From Amoebophrya sp. A120 (taxonomy: Eukaryota > Sar > Dinophyceae > Syndiniales > Amoebophryaceae), in NCBI GenBank assembly GCA_905178155.1, contig CAJINV010000002.1, forward strand, positions 10,272,146 through 10,336,145: a stretch of DNA of 64,000 bases. The letters are read 5' to 3'. Shown piece after piece: positions 1-12,358 of the stretch. The notes below the pieces were generated by a model. It had not been told where the DNA came from and ran no database searches. It saw nothing but the letters and a program-made list of their open reading frames with translations. Position numbers and translations under genes: made by a program. The number at the start of each line of letters is the position of its first letter. Position 1 is the first letter of the stretch.

Positions 1-841
1 TCGACTGGACGAGGGTCGGCCAGCAGAACTTCCCGTAGTCGTCGCGGCCATAGCTCGGGGCGTGGGCATTGGCGGGGCTAGTTCGGTCGCGACAGAGGAC
101 TTTCGTTTCTTTTTCTTTTCCTTTTTGTCCTTCGCGTCAGAACTGCTGTCCTGAGCGGCCGAGGAGCTGTGTAGAGTTGTTGCACAGATGGACAACTACC
201 GTGGAAACTCAAATTTTTACTTCAGAAAGCACATACGTGTCACAGTCAGAATCCTGGCCACGATTTCGCACGAGGACGCAGTGCCTCTGCTACGCGTTTG
301 TTCACTTCTCTATTTCTTTTTTTGCCATGAATTATGCTACTTAACAATCCATGCATCTATTTTTTGTATCTATTGGTTCGTCTTCGACCCGTTTATTGCA
401 GTTGCACTACTAAAAACCGTCGCCCAAACTACAGCAGTACTACCGCTTCCCTGCCTGTGCCTGAATGGCGATCTGGTCCCGCTTCTTCTTTTCCTCGTCG
501 AAGACTTTCCGGTAGTGTTCGTCGCACGGGTGGTCCCAGACCGAGTCGCCGGTCTCGAAATTGAAGTAGAAGATCTCCCCCTCCTGCGTCTGGCAAGGTT
601 TCCACGGGTTGGGAAGCGGAGCTTTCAGGCCTTCCTTCGCGATCCAGAGGAGGTCCTTGTCCTTTTCCAGATCCATTCCCAGCCACGCGGCGTACTCGGC
701 AATTTCTTCCTCCGTAGGTTCGTAGTTCTCGTCCATTTCCTCTTCGAGAACAAGGTTGTTGTTCTGTTGTTGCTGCGGTTGCCCGGCACCAGCACCCCCA
801 TTCTGGTGCAGCGGCCCGCCCAACTGCTGTTGCGACTGCAT
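1..841 (-). CDS. CEP164-like WW-domain protein, 3' end beyond the window
   Basis: Exon 1 is 841-444, a 277-nt GT-AG intron is 443-167, and exon 2 is 166 to the left edge; the phases match (CG joined to C) and the gene runs out of the window. The N-terminus is Gln-rich, followed by an acidic helix-like stretch (EEEIAEYAAWLGMD) and a WW domain at about residues 70-110 with the order found in CEP164: APLPNPWKPC, then IFYFNFETGDSVWDHPC, then a DEHYR tail. CEP164 is a distal-appendage protein of centrioles needed for ciliogenesis, and a role at basal bodies is the inference here. Exon 2 is a Lys-rich then Ser/Ala/Thr-rich linker, as expected before coiled coils. The start is the first ATG of the open frame. 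The family call rests on the WW region; the rest of the protein is not visible. Confidence 0.72.
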
Positions 842-1900
842 CTTATTTCCCCTTGCAGACCGCAGGAGCCCCGGCAGCTTCCCTTCTGTTCCAACTAGCT
901 ATATGGTTTTCGTAGTTCCAGGTCCTCAACCTTGACGATCATACAAGACGGCTTGTCGATATTCATTGTTCATCTCGGCAGAAAATCATCTTCGGATCGT
1001 CGTCCATGGATGGATTTGAACCACGTCGCTCCTCGTTTCTTGATGCGACTCTGCATAAAGATGAAAGTCGCGATTACTGCTCCGCTGCGTAGGTTGGGTC
1101 ACGCGGCAACTCCTTGCATCTTGCGCCCTTTATTCGCTGCGCGATTGGTGAGAGAACCTCCTTTTACGAAGTGGTGCAAGATCCTTCTTTTTTTTGACAC
1201 AGCCACAGATCAGAGTTGTTTAACAAAGGAAAAAGATGAAAGACCGAAGAAAAGCAGACGAAGACTTCTTGTACACTGGAATTCTGTACTCGATGCAAGG
1301 TAGCTTCTCGTTTTCTCATGTGCAAGTGAGCTAACAGTACCCGCGCCGCCTCAATTTATCTGTCTCATCTCACGAGTTCCATTTCCAACATTGCCATGCA
1401 TTGCTGGACATAGTTCTTGTGTACGAAAACGCATAATGGTCGGCTGAAAAATACCGCAGAACCACCTCCCACGGCTGGGGGAGCTGTACATTGTGCTCCT
1501 GCTAAAAGTAACCCTACACTTTTAGTGTGCTTCGGGACTGAAACAAGGAATGACTTTGCATGCTTAGATTTCAGGTGCAATGTTCTGTTTCGGTGACGTT
1601 GGAACCGTCAACATCAAGGAAAGTTGTATAGGGAATTGGGGAATCGGGATCGCATCCTCCCTGGGATCGATCATACTCATACGCAAGGTAATTCTAACTC
1701 CACATGAAGATGAACGGATGAAACGGATGAAGCAAGAGCTTGGTAGTAATACTAGTTGAGTGAATAGTCTAAATCTACTTTAGAAACAGAATGCACAACG
1801 AAAGCCTTCTGATTCCGAAGAAGCGCAAGAGAAACGCAGAGTCAAAAAAAAAACAAAGTTCTCCCCTGCCGGCAACTCGATTGAGCACGAAGCCTTCGAA
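842..1900. other. Intergenic spacer, no supported gene
   Basis: This lies between the CEP164-like start and the stop of the VWA gene. Short open frames occur on both strands but none shows a domain, sensible composition or splice pattern. It presumably holds the 3' UTR of the VWA gene and the promoter or trans-splice region of the CEP164-like gene. Confidence 0.5.
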
Positions 1901-4900
1901 TTATTTCGCCCCATCCGCATCGCGTTTTTTCATTTTTTGCGCGGCTTGCTCTCGTATTTTTTTCCTTCTGTCTTCCTTGGCGTCCCCGATCATTCCGGAG
2001 TAATTATATTGCTGAAACCCGTTGCTTGTCAAGTCGGATATCGGTACCATCGAATTGCCCTGCGCGGATGTCAAAGACGTCATTGAACTGTTCGGCGGCT
2101 GAAACAGAGACGAGCCCACCATGCTCGGCATGTTTGACTCTGAAAGCTCGTCAATAGGTCGTGAGACAACTGCAGTAGATTCCTGCCCCTCGTCCCCGGG
2201 CTGCATTGATATCGCCTTCTGTGTCGTAGACGCCGTTGCTGGTGTGGCTGCAGCTACTTTTTTCTTTTTCTTTCCTTTTGTTTTGCGGTCACTGCTGTCG
2301 ACCTGTTCCCGTTCCTGTTCCACTGGCGAACCTGCTTCAGCAGCAACGACACCACCAGTTAGCTCTTCTGTGGTGGCGTCCTCTACAACCTCCTCGGGCC
2401 CACCGGTGGTTTTCTTGATCTTCTTTGGCAATGAAGTTTTGCTCTTCGGCTTTTTCGTCGGCTTTACTTTTTCCCCAGGACCAGTGCCTCGAGGCGACGA
2501 GTCACCTGCAAGAGAGCCCCCGCCGGAGGCTTCCGCTCGGTTATCCTTCTCGTCCAGCACGACGTGCAACGGAGTCACCGTGCCTACACTCTCGTGCGTC
2601 GGCCGCGGGCTTGTGCCTGTGGGCGGGCGCGGCGTCATCATCATCTTGGGCACTTTTACAACGTTTTGGTTCATCTGCTGGCGCTGGAGGAAACAGCAGC
2701 AAAAGCATTGCTGGAGAAAACTGGGTTCCTGGCTTTCCCGCTGCCGCTCTTCCTGAACCAATCCTTTCAGACGCGCCACCTGCTGCTCGCGCGTTCTTTT
2801 CTTCGCGAATGTTTTTACCTCAGTTTTCAGCAAATTCTTCAACTGATTGTGAGACACAACTGGCTTCGACGAAACCGATTCCGCCGGCGTAGTCGCACCC
2901 GCCGCTGACATCCGTGGTTGATGGTCTCCTCCTGCCGCTGCCGCGTTCTTTATAGAAGGCATTGGTACAACAACTGCACTTCCGCTAGTGCTACTTCTAC
3001 GCCTGCTGTCAGCCTCATCACCGCCCCCCGCCATGAAACCCAATGCTGCGGCCTCAAACTCTTTGTCGTCGGCACCAGCATCCATTCCAAGCCTTGTCTC
3101 TTTATTCTGCAGGAAGATCCGATCCATTTTCTCCCGGTCCTCGTCGCCCGCCTCGGCCAGCACCTCGGACACCTGGCGCGGTTCCTCGTGCAGCACCGCT
3201 TTGGCGACTTTTTTCGCAAACACGGGGGTGAGGCCCTGGAGCACGAAGAAACGCTCCGACTGCCCCAACTCCAGGTCCGCGCACGTGGTTGACAGATCCA
3301 GCTATCAAAATGAAAAAACCCCCCTCCCCATATCGAAACGCAGTCCGTGATGCTGGATTTGCGTACACAAATCAGATTTGTCTTGCTGAAGAGGACTGCA
3401 GGCCCACTGCAAGCTTGAGGAGCGAGGTTTTGGCGTAGGCGCTTAGCATGGGAAACGTCTGCGCTGTAGGCCAAACAGCATCACAAACCGCCTGCATAAT
3501 GCGGCGGAGCCTGTGGAGTTGCCTTCTTGCAGGACAGAGATGACTTGTGGTCGCAAATTAGCATTGCAAATTTTCTGCGACGTACCTTTTCGATATGGAG
3601 AGGGGGGATTTTTCCCTGCGATACCAGCAGCTGGGTGTTCAACCTGTGCACGTCGCCGGAGGTCACGTACTTCTTCTCCGCAACTCGTCGCTTCGTCCAT
3701 TCCGCCAGCGTAGCGTGGGTCTGCAAATCCCGCACGTGCTCCGCCTCCCCGAAGGTCGGGTCGTCGACCGTGAGCACCCCAAATTTCTGCAGAAGAGTCA
3801 AATCAGTCTCCGTCATGGCGGTGTCCGAAAGGTCAAGAACCTTCGCTTGTTCTTGGTCGGTGGACGAGATAGCAACAGCTTTATCTTTGTCTTGTTGGTC
3901 CGCTTTTTGTTGTTCTACCACGTGTTCTTCTCCCGCATCTAATGTGGAGGTTTCTTGTAGCACATCAGAGAGGGCGAGCTTTTTAGCAACCGCCGGAGAA
4001 AACCCGGCTTCCCGCAGGGCAGACTCGTAGTCGTCGGCCGTGAAGAGGACTTCCTTACCGGGAAGATTATCATGGGCCGGTTCAATGTCTAACTTCCAAT
4101 TTCCGTTTTCGTCGTGTCCGAACTTTTCTTTGAACTTCTGCTCGAACAAAAGCTGCAACTTTTCAACGGAGTCCACGTCGCCGTACGTTCGCAGCTGCTC
4201 CAAAATCTGCAAATCCGCGGTCGTCGGCTCGGCTTGTAGCTGAGAATCATCATCATCTGTGTGCCCTTCCACTGGTCCACCGGTGGATTTGCTTTTGTTC
4301 GCGCCGACAAACCCCCTCGTGAGACTGAAGCGCAGTGGCGCAGCAGCACTCCTATCGATTGATGGGCCATCAGACAGTGGGAGTTCTTGCGTCGTCAGGC
4401 CGTCGCCGACGTCCACCCTTGCGACCGCCGATGCCAGCGCCTTTGCGTAGTTTGCGGAGAGGCCCAGGGAAAGCAAGGCCATCTCTGCGGTCTCGAACGT
4501 GCAGGGTGGCAGCACCGGGCCCACGGTTTCTGCGTGCAGTGTGGGACCCGAGCGGGCCGCCCCTGCGCTCCCGCCAGAGACAAGGCTCGCGTTGGTCCGG
4601 CTCTTGTTCACGCTCTTGATGCTCTTCAGACTCGCACCCGACGTGCGCACCGCACTTTCCGCCGGCCCGGTTCGGAGTAGGTCGAGGGACTGCTCGGTAG
4701 TACCAAGGACGTGGTCGTGGTCCGCACCGGTATGATGAAGAATGCCCTCCTGTTGTCGTTCCGCAGCCGAGGCTCGTGCTGCAGTCCTGCCTGCCGGCAT
4801 GGCTTTGTCCCCCGCGATGAGAACCGGGGACTTTACGATGACAACCACTTTCGGCCGTCGCGCTCCAGCCGGCAGCACGGCGCGACGATCCTCCGCCTGT

Positions 4901-7900
4901 TGACAGCAGAAGCACGCGACCAGGACCCCTACCAGGACGAGAACAACGATACACACGGTAATCAACAGCAAAAGGTAACTGGAAGACAGCAGCTGCAGCT
5001 GTTTCTGCTCCCTCTCCGCCTCACGATTCTCGTCCAGGATGTGCTGTCCCAATCTTGAAAGTTTCCCTTTTCCGCCGCCTCTTCCTCCAGGGGCACTCAG
5101 CTCCGTGCTGTCGTCCTCCAGGTTTTTCGCGCTACCAGCACTTGTCGCGAATACTTGTTGCGCGACCGCCCTCTCGGCCTCGTCAAACTTGAGGCACCCC
5201 GGAAGCAGTTCGTCGGCCTCTTGCAGCATTTCTTCCAGATGAACTCCCTCTTCTTCGCTTCTAGTTTCATTCCTTTTCATCTGTTTTCTGATTGCGGGCG
5301 GGATAAACGGCAAACCCGGCGGAATCCGACCCAACGCAGGGCCGTATGCCATCGGATCGATACTTGTGTCGAGCAAAGGGTACGGATCGACTGCCGGGTA
5401 GTACGCCTCCCCCGCACCCGCGGCCCACTCGTGTTTAAAGTCGGTTCTGCTGCTTTTACACCTTGCCTCCGCTGCCTCCGCCGTGCATCTGTCGCTTTCC
5501 GAGGCCGTTGCTGTGCGATTCTGGATTTTGCGCGCCACTGCGTCTTCGTAGAGCGACCGGCCCGTGGTCGCGTCCACGAAGCTGCACTTCATGTGCGTCC
5601 AGGAGGGATAGCCGAGCACGAAGGCGAGGTTCGCGCAAAACAACCCGCGGGCCGGGCCTACGCCGAGCTGATACTGGGACAGGTCGGGGGCGGCACTCGA
5701 CGTAGATGCAGAAGTAGTTGTAGCGCTACTAGTGCGCCGCTGCGCGTCCACTGCAGCCTCCTTCATGTCAACGAGGTTTCCGGAGTGCTCGCCCGCCAGG
5801 TCCACTTGGATGCACGCCAGCGGGCCGGTGAGACCCCTGTTATTACTGCTTCTTTTCGCGATCTTCGGGTCCGGGATCTCGGGCGAAGACCAGTACACGG
5901 ACGAGGGGGCAGATTCAGTGTAGTTCTCACCGTCCTCATCGAGAGCCCCTCGCTTGCCGCCCAGGACGTCTATGAAGAAGCGCGTGAACGTCCACCCGGT
6001 CTCTTCCAGTGCACTAGTTCGCACGAAATAGGCCTTCCCGTTCCACCGTTTCGCCAGGGTCTCGTCGTACGCACGCACTTCTTCCACGGCTTTGGCCAAC
6101 TCTGCTCGACTGGCACTGGTCTTGCGCGGTGTGTAGTCCTCCTGCCCGGCTGAAGATGCGATCGCGGTGCTTGCGCCACTTGCATGAGGACTAATACTGC
6201 CGGAAGATGAACTGCTCGTTCCTGCTAACGGCCGGAGCACAAACACGAACAGCTTCAAAACGTCGAGCTCGGGCGGGAACCACTTCTCTAACAGGGCCAG
6301 CTTCTCGGCCATGTTCTCCTGCACCATCCCAGGCCGCTTCCGAATCTCCGCGCTCTTGGTTGTCCACAGCCGACTGCGCATGTACCGCAGCGGGGGCGCG
6401 TCGGTCAGTAGCACTACGGTGGATTCGCAAAAGTCCGCGGCTTGCAGGCAGTCTCCCGCGAGCGGCGCCGGCGGCTTCTTAAACGCGGTGCCGGGGAAGC
6501 CGCCGGCCACCTCCAGGTCCGCGATCTGGTCGAACACGTGGCGCCACGGCTCCGGCAGCACGCCGAAGAAGGCGAGGGCCATGGCCGGGGCCAGCACGTA
6601 GAACAGGTCCGTGCCGCCCATGGGGGTGCCCAGATGCCGCAGCCACAGGCGGGCGTGCAAGACGTTCGCCGCGGTGGCGGGGAGGAGCTCGAAGCTGCTG
6701 AGTTGCAGCGAGTCCGTGTAGGCCACGACCGCGAACCGGTCCGTGGGCTGCAACGCCTCGAGCAGCCCCGTCGCGGCCAGACACGCCTGCGCCCAGGCGT
6801 CGAACTGCCGCATGCTCTTCGAGCGGTCCAGGACGATCACGATGTTTTTGCGCTTCGGGGAGGTCATCCCGCCCAGGAACCAACCCGGGTGGTTATACTT
6901 CGCCATCGCGTTCTCCCGCCGGTCCAAGTCGACGTTCTCTCCGTCTGTTGAGTGGATGAAGTTGGCGTAATTCGTGCGCGCTTTCACAAATCCCTCTAAT
7001 TCATCCGCCTCGCTTGTTTCTCCTACATTGTTCGCAGAACGGTCTTGCTGGTAGTCCTGCTCCTGCTGGTGCGCTAGCGTTAGAAAAGAGGTTTTGCTGG
7101 GAGGTTTTGCGGGCGTGGGAACAAGTGGCTTGTGATGTCCTACATTCGACCACAGCGGCCAATTCAGTTGTGTCAAGGAGTGGTCCCGGGTTAGCGCGTC
7201 CGTGTAGAAACCCAGCCCGGCAGCGCCCTCGGAATTCTTGTTGGCACTGAGGATCGACTCCCGACCGTAGGGTGTGGGCGCCCACTTGCTGTCCTGCGTG
7301 TGGCTCACAGAATGCCCTCGCCCGCCAGAGTTTGCAGCCAGAAGACCATGGAAAGTGTAGTTTCTCGCCGCGGCCTGATGGTCAACGTCCGGGGTCTTAT
7401 CATTATTTTCGTCCGTGCTTAACAACGATGCACCTGTACGACGACCCTCCTCATCTTCGACAACGTAAACAAAGTTTTGCCCCTCGCGCCGCAAAAACCT
7501 GGCCATTTGCAGCAAACAGCGTTGCTTCTCTTTGTCTTTCGTGAAGGTCGTTGTTGCGGACGACGACCCCGGTGGGGAGAGTAAAACCTTCTTCACCTCT
7601 ACCCATCTGTTGTCCTTGGACGCTGAAGCTGCAGCCGCGTGCTCTTCGGCCTCTCGTGCGGGTTCTGCCTGTTCTGTTCTCCTTTGCGTGAAGCTGCTTG
7701 TTGCAGTCGATGTACCACTAGCAGGACTCCCCTTTGAAGGTGATGGCGTTGAAGTAACCTTCCATTCCTGCCAGGCTTTGTAATCCGTTGTCGCTTCTGC
7801 TTCTGCCGCCTTTCGTCGCTTCTCCTTTGCGTCGCTTCCGTACCACTCGAAAAGCACCCTGTTCAGCCTATCTTCCACCGTCGCACCGACGGCGTCCTCA

Positions 7901-8836
7901 GCAACAAGCAGGTCCCAAGGATCAACGTCTTCTCCTGGTCGATCCAAGTACGGATTGGCCAACACCAAATGAGTTTTGAACGCAACCGTCCGCTCCTTGC
8001 CGCCGCTTGCGTCCTTCGGCGCCAGTTTGGTGATGCCGCGGTGCTGCATCGTGTTCAGTCCCTTGGCAAAGTCTTGCTCCAGCTGGGGGTACCAATCACA
8101 CAGGTGCTGCGAAAACTTGCGTACGTCCTGCAAGTAGGTCTCCACCCAGTCGAGGTGCATATCAGCGTCCTCTGCAGCGAAAGATAAATTTTCGTTCGCT
8201 GCTTGGCTCTGATCGTCATTCGCGAGAGTCTTTGATGTTCCTGCGTCCCTTCTGCGGAGGAAACTGGTACTCCGCTTACTGTTTTTACTTCGCAACGAAG
8301 TCAGCCTATTCCGCGACAGGTCAAGAGATCTCTGGAGCTCCTGACGCTCTTTTCTTGCAGTTGGAGTTGCACTACTCGTCGTCGCACCTGTACTTAGTAT
8401 CCTCGTCGGTGAAAACGCGCGAGCTTTTCTCTGCAGCTGCTGCATCTGGCACATCTGTTCCAAGTGGCTGTTCACGATCAAAAGCGCCGGCATTTTCTCT
8501 TTCAGAACGACTCCCAGGTTCCGCCTCGCGGTCGAGAATAGCAGCGGGCTCCGCACTTCCTACTGAGCCTTTGATTTCCGTGACGGTTTTTTTCTTTTGC
8601 AGGAAGGAAATTGCTGCGGGGCTCATTTGCTCTCGCTCTGCCGCAAGACGAGAAACTTTATCTCTCGGCTGAACGGCGTCATCCTTTTTGCGTCGCTGCA
8701 AGATAGGCGTCAGACAAAGACTCTCCGGGGCTGCCAGCAAAAATATTACCAGCGCAAGGTAGTAGGTGTAGGCGTTGTACATAGATAGCAAAGAGAAAAT
8801 CCTAGCAGAACGTCTCCGCGGAAGAAGGCTAAACAT
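1901..8836 (-). CDS. VWA-domain type I membrane protein (alpha-2/delta-like layout)
   Basis: Proposed exons are 8836-8388, 8353-3624 and 3297-1901, which join to a clean 2191-residue frame. The N-terminus has an RRR patch followed by a hydrophobic segment (YYLALVIFLLAAPESLC), a probable signal peptide. A von Willebrand factor A domain with an intact MIDAS motif (DRSKS, about residue 658) and a later GGTDLF lies in the ectodomain. One transmembrane segment sits at about 1268-1298, followed by a long low-complexity, Lys-rich cytoplasmic tail. A VWA domain inside a large single-pass ectodomain recalls voltage-gated calcium-channel alpha-2/delta subunits, but I see no clear Cache domain and do not assign that function firmly. 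The frame change near 8.37 kb is best explained by a 34-nt GT-AG microintron (8354-8387); otherwise translation would start at 8556 without a signal peptide. Exon 2/3 is split by an introner at 3303-3623. Confidence 0.68.
3303..3623 (-). mobile_element. Introner, family III, in the VWA gene (321 bp)
   Basis: Flanked by the 5-bp direct repeat CCAGC (3298-3302 and 3624-3628). The ends are inverted repeats: TATCAAAATG, then a C-rich run, then CCCCATATCGAAACG on the left, matched by CGATATGGAG and a G-rich run on the right. Exact removal with one target copy keeps the coding frame (L-L-D-L). A GT-AG cut shifted by one codon is also possible on the minus strand (GTATCG to GATAG). Same length and family as the element at 37944-38264. 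Confidence 0.85.
8354..8387 (-). other. Candidate 34-nt GT-AG microintron
   Basis: On the minus strand the interval begins GTGCGACG and ends CTGCAAG. Its removal joins the signal-peptide-bearing frame (ending T-K-Y-R) to the long downstream frame (K-E-R-Q-E). It is much shorter than the other introns here (84-277 nt), so an alternative is a start codon at 8556. Confidence 0.4.
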
Positions 8837-9612
8837 ATTGCCCTTTGAAGTAGTGAATGGAGAAGGGCAGCTACATGCGATCGAGATGCGCTTTTTGCAA
8901 ATGGTTATGTAAATTTTGCAGAGCACAACAAGTGGATGAAGGGAGCGAGGGCATTCTTGCTGTTTACCTTACATTCCTTCTACGTAACCAATTTCGTATT
9001 CCCTGTCATCTTAATTTGTGTTCTTTTGAAAATTCTTGTGAACTTCATCACATCGCAGAGCCAGGAGTGGGAGGACCTAAGCAAGGAGAGGGCACGACAG
9101 GTGGCAACCAACACATGAGAAATATAGTCCGCACAGCCCGGCGCACGATGTCCATTGCTTTTCCGGTGGACTGCAGCAATGGTTTTGAACGACGAAAAGA
9201 TGAAGGGACGATTTTACGATTAGGAACTAATTACACACAAGCCGGATGGCAACGAGCTGAGTTCATTCGGACGATAAACGATGTGCACTACGTGAAGAAA
9301 CGACATTCGTAACGAAAACTTCGTAACTGCAGACTTGCTTCTTACACACACTTCGCTCCCGGAGCAAAAATCCATTTCGGGTGACGATTGCATGTGATTT
9401 CTCATATTGCAATTTCATTTTCTCGCTGGGGCTGACTCCCACCGCATATCGAACGACGCCAGCATGATCGTCCGCGTCGGCTTTGATTTTAATCAAGCAA
9501 CTAAATGCAACTGCTTGCTTCTGGTTCTGGGATAGTATTTATACAAGGAAACACTTTCTTCATTGGGCTTTTCTACTTCAAGTTCAAAATGTTCTGGTTG
9601 CAGGGATCATCT
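8837..9612. other. Intergenic spacer, no supported gene
   Basis: I see no coding exon with recognisable composition. The upstream part of the VWA frame stays open to 8926, so the true start could lie up to 90 nt further out. Confidence 0.4.
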
Positions 9613-11553
9613 TCATTTCTCCTTGCCGCCCACATCATCCTCTTTCGCCCCGCCATAGTGAAACGTTTTCCAGTGCTCGAGCAACGTATCCACTTTGGAA
9701 GCGAAGGAAGGCGCGTCTCGCTGCAAAACTTCCCCGGTCTGGGTGTCTATGAGATCGCCACCATGCCAGAACCAGTTCCAGTTGTCGAAAATCTGGTCGA
9801 ATTGCGCCCTCGTTTTTTCCGCCGTCTCTTCCAACAAAAGACCATCCCCTCGTGTCCCAGAATTTCCACCACCACGACCTGCGAAGGAGGCTGACCCTTC
9901 TATTTTCTGCAAGACAGCGTCGCCAGCGAGTCGAGCTTGCCTCTGCAACTTTGCGTGTTCGGATTCGAGCAGATCGGCGATCGATGAGGTATCGGACTGA
10001 ATATTTGCACACTTAGCATCTTTCTCCTGCAGCTCTTTTTCCACTGCCGCGAATAATTTATCCTGCTCCGCGTCCTCGGCAGCGAGCATGTGCGTCAACT
10101 TTGCGACCTCGGTTTGCAGATCTGCCAACTCCGCGGCCAGGTTTTTTCTTTCTTCCGGGTTTAATTTCATATTGCTGCTCTCGTTCGCAGCGCTCCCGTC
10201 CCTTTTTATGCCCTCTGGAAGAGCCTCGGGCAATTGTTCTTGCGTGTGAATGTGATGATCCCTCAGATAGTGGTTAGCTTTTCGCTTCATTTCCGTCCGG
10301 GCCCTGATGGTTCCTTCGCTTGGGGCCGAAACTACATAGCCTCGCGCCAGAGTGCTCAGGCAAAAATCAATGTGCGCACAGGTGGGTGACGCCGGTTGCA
10401 GCTCGTCTTCCGGCCCAAGCTCCACCGGAACTACACGAGCTACTCGCGTGAGCGGTCTTTCGGACCTTGAACGGTTTCGCAGGTCCAGCTCCAGCTGCAC
10501 GCACTCATACTGCGATGCTACTTCACCTTTTTTGAAGTTGGAGGGAAGAAGATGCTTATCGGCGGTGGTCCTGCTGCGTGGTCGAATGCACCTCGAGTTA
10601 ACAACGTCTGACCACAGCCTTCCGATCTTTGGGCCAATATTTTTGCTCAAATGATTCCGAACCCTGCGACACTGCATCCTCGGGGGGTCCACATTCCTCG
10701 TGTCCTCGATCTCTGCGAAGGCCGAAGTCGCTCTGCCGTCTGCAATTTTACTTCTGTCAGTGGTCCCATCTTCTCCTGACCGCGCACCGGCCAGTTCTTC
10801 TACTTCTACGTCGAGGTGGTTCTTATCACCACCATCGGCCTCGTTCCGTCCGCTCACCCCCACCACCGACCAGCTCGGCGTTTCTGTAGCAGTTCTTGGC
10901 GCTTCTTTCGCTGTAATCATGTACCTACTTGTGCCCACGAGCTGCAAACATTCCAGCACCTCAGGACACATCGGACTTGGAGTGAAACTGGTAGTTGTAC
11001 TAGCTCCCGCCCCTATCCGCGGTTCTGTCGTGTGGACCGGCTTCCCGACAGTCTCCGGGTTCTGAAACTTCGCAACAGGTGCCATGGGAATGCATTCAAA
11101 CTGGTCCGCCTCCTCGCCGCCGCGAGGACCGCCGGTCTTTGTGCCGTCATGAAAGAACTTCCTGCGAATGCAATCCCCTGGATCGTCGCACCACAAGTGC
11201 TTTTTTACTCGTGGCGCGCGGAAAGAACGAGCCTGCAGACCCTGAAAAAATGTTGATTTTGTTGCCCGCGTCACTCCGCGCCCGGCGGTCGTCGTCTTGT
11301 GCAGCTGCTCCTCTTTTGCTTTGTTTTCTGTTGTTACAGCAACTTTTGCACCTCGCATTTTGCGATCTTTCAACATCGTACCAGGAGAAACTGTTGCGGC
11401 TACTAGACGCGGTCCTCCGACACTTTTTCCATCTTGAAACCATGGAAATTCCGGTGGTCTAGTGGAGTGCTGCAACATGGAAAAATACGACAGTGAGAGT
11501 AGGCAGGAGTGCCACGACGTCGCGGTCGCCGGCGAATAAAGTAAACTCCTCAT
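9613..11553 (-). CDS. Unknown 646-residue coiled-coil protein
   Basis: A single uninterrupted frame. I do not recognise the family. The N-terminal 35 residues are moderately hydrophobic and Ser-rich, possibly a weak targeting sequence. The middle is basic and low in predicted order, with several Cys (LWCDDPGDCIRR, PRMQCRR, CAHIDFCLS). From about residue 455 an acidic, heptad-like stretch (AAELADLQTEVAKLTHMLAAE and onward) suggests a coiled coil of about 100 residues. The C-terminus has an aromatic patch (FDNWNWFWHGGDLID, then HWKTFHYGGAKED) that may be a short folded motif, since W-F-W-HGG and HYGGA look like a degenerate repeat. The start is the first ATG of the frame. It sits between the VWA gene and two small-exon genes on the same strand. 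Confidence 0.6.
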   Translation of the reverse strand: MRSLLYSPATATSWHSCLLSLSYFSMLQHSTRPPEFPWFQDGKSVGGPRLVAATVSPGTMLKDRKMRGAKVAVTTENKAKEEQLHKTTTAGRGVTRATKSTFFQGLQARSFRAPRVKKHLWCDDPGDCIRRKFFHDGTKTGGPRGGEEADQFECIPMAPVAKFQNPETVGKPVHTTEPRIGAGASTTTSFTPSPMCPEVLECLQLVGTSRYMITAKEAPRTATETPSWSVVGVSGRNEADGGDKNHLDVEVEELAGARSGEDGTTDRSKIADGRATSAFAEIEDTRNVDPPRMQCRRVRNHLSKNIGPKIGRLWSDVVNSRCIRPRSRTTADKHLLPSNFKKGEVASQYECVQLELDLRNRSRSERPLTRVARVVPVELGPEDELQPASPTCAHIDFCLSTLARGYVVSAPSEGTIRARTEMKRKANHYLRDHHIHTQEQLPEALPEGIKRDGSAANESSNMKLNPEERKNLAAELADLQTEVAKLTHMLAAEDAEQDKLFAAVEKELQEKDAKCANIQSDTSSIADLLESEHAKLQRQARLAGDAVLQKIEGSASFAGRGGGNSGTRGDGLLLEETAEKTRAQFDQIFDNWNWFWHGGDLIDTQTGEVLQRDAPSFASKVDTLLEHWKTFHYGGAKEDDVGGKEK

Positions 11554-12358
11554 TATAAGCGTTGTAGCGTTTTATCTTTTATCTTCCGGAATGCAAGAAC
11601 TTTTAAGAAACTACACTCCGGCCGCAGTTGTTTCGAACGAAATTAGATTTTGAAAGCAGGGGTGCCACGTGCGGGTTTCCTTCCCTGCGAAAATATTTTC
11701 GTAAAGAGTGCAGCGTCGTCAAATTTCTTGCATGATCTGGTGTGAACCTAGCCGTAATCAGGATAAAAACAAAAGCGGGTTTACATGGAAGGACGATAAG
11801 AACGACTTGCGGTGAAGAGCAGTAGACTCATAAACGAGAACGACTAAAAAATATTATTCGAAATGAGGACCATGTTGCAGCACGAAAGGCAAAGCACGAT
11901 AAAAGATGAATTGTACGCATTTCCGTCACAAAAACGAACACGATTACCACGAGCGTGATTCCTTTGGTGAAATCGAAACCGTAAAATCGGACGAGTCGTT
12001 ACTTTCTTAGACAGGTAACGACAGACATAGCTCCTGCGCACGAGAACACCAAAGGAGTGGCCCACTCTAGTACAGCAATGTAGCAACCGGTAGCAGCTCC
12101 TACATCCTTAGACCAAGCTTTCCATCGTTTTTAGATTTTTTTATTTTTACAGGAGGGTCTTCAAAGAAAATTGTGCACGAAATAATGTACTGCGATTGTT
12201 CAATTTCTGTCATCATCTTGACTTCAAGGCCCAAAGATCTTAGCATCATCCAAGATTCGGCAACCGCTGCCGAATCGCATACCATTCTTGTTTTTGATTT
12301 TGTTTTTTTATCCTTTATTTCATTAAATTGAAATTGTTCAAGCCCAGAGGAGAAACCC
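11554..12358. other. AT-rich spacer, no resolved gene
   Basis: Open frames are short and without domains. One minus-strand frame at 12100-12285 lies just past the stop of the following small-exon gene and has no splice support. Confidence 0.35.

Noticed and set aside
1000-1110. Possible minus-strand tRNA because of a GGTTCAAATCC-like T-loop
   Set aside because: The bases around the loop do not form a five-pair T-stem and no acceptor or anticodon stem could be drawn.
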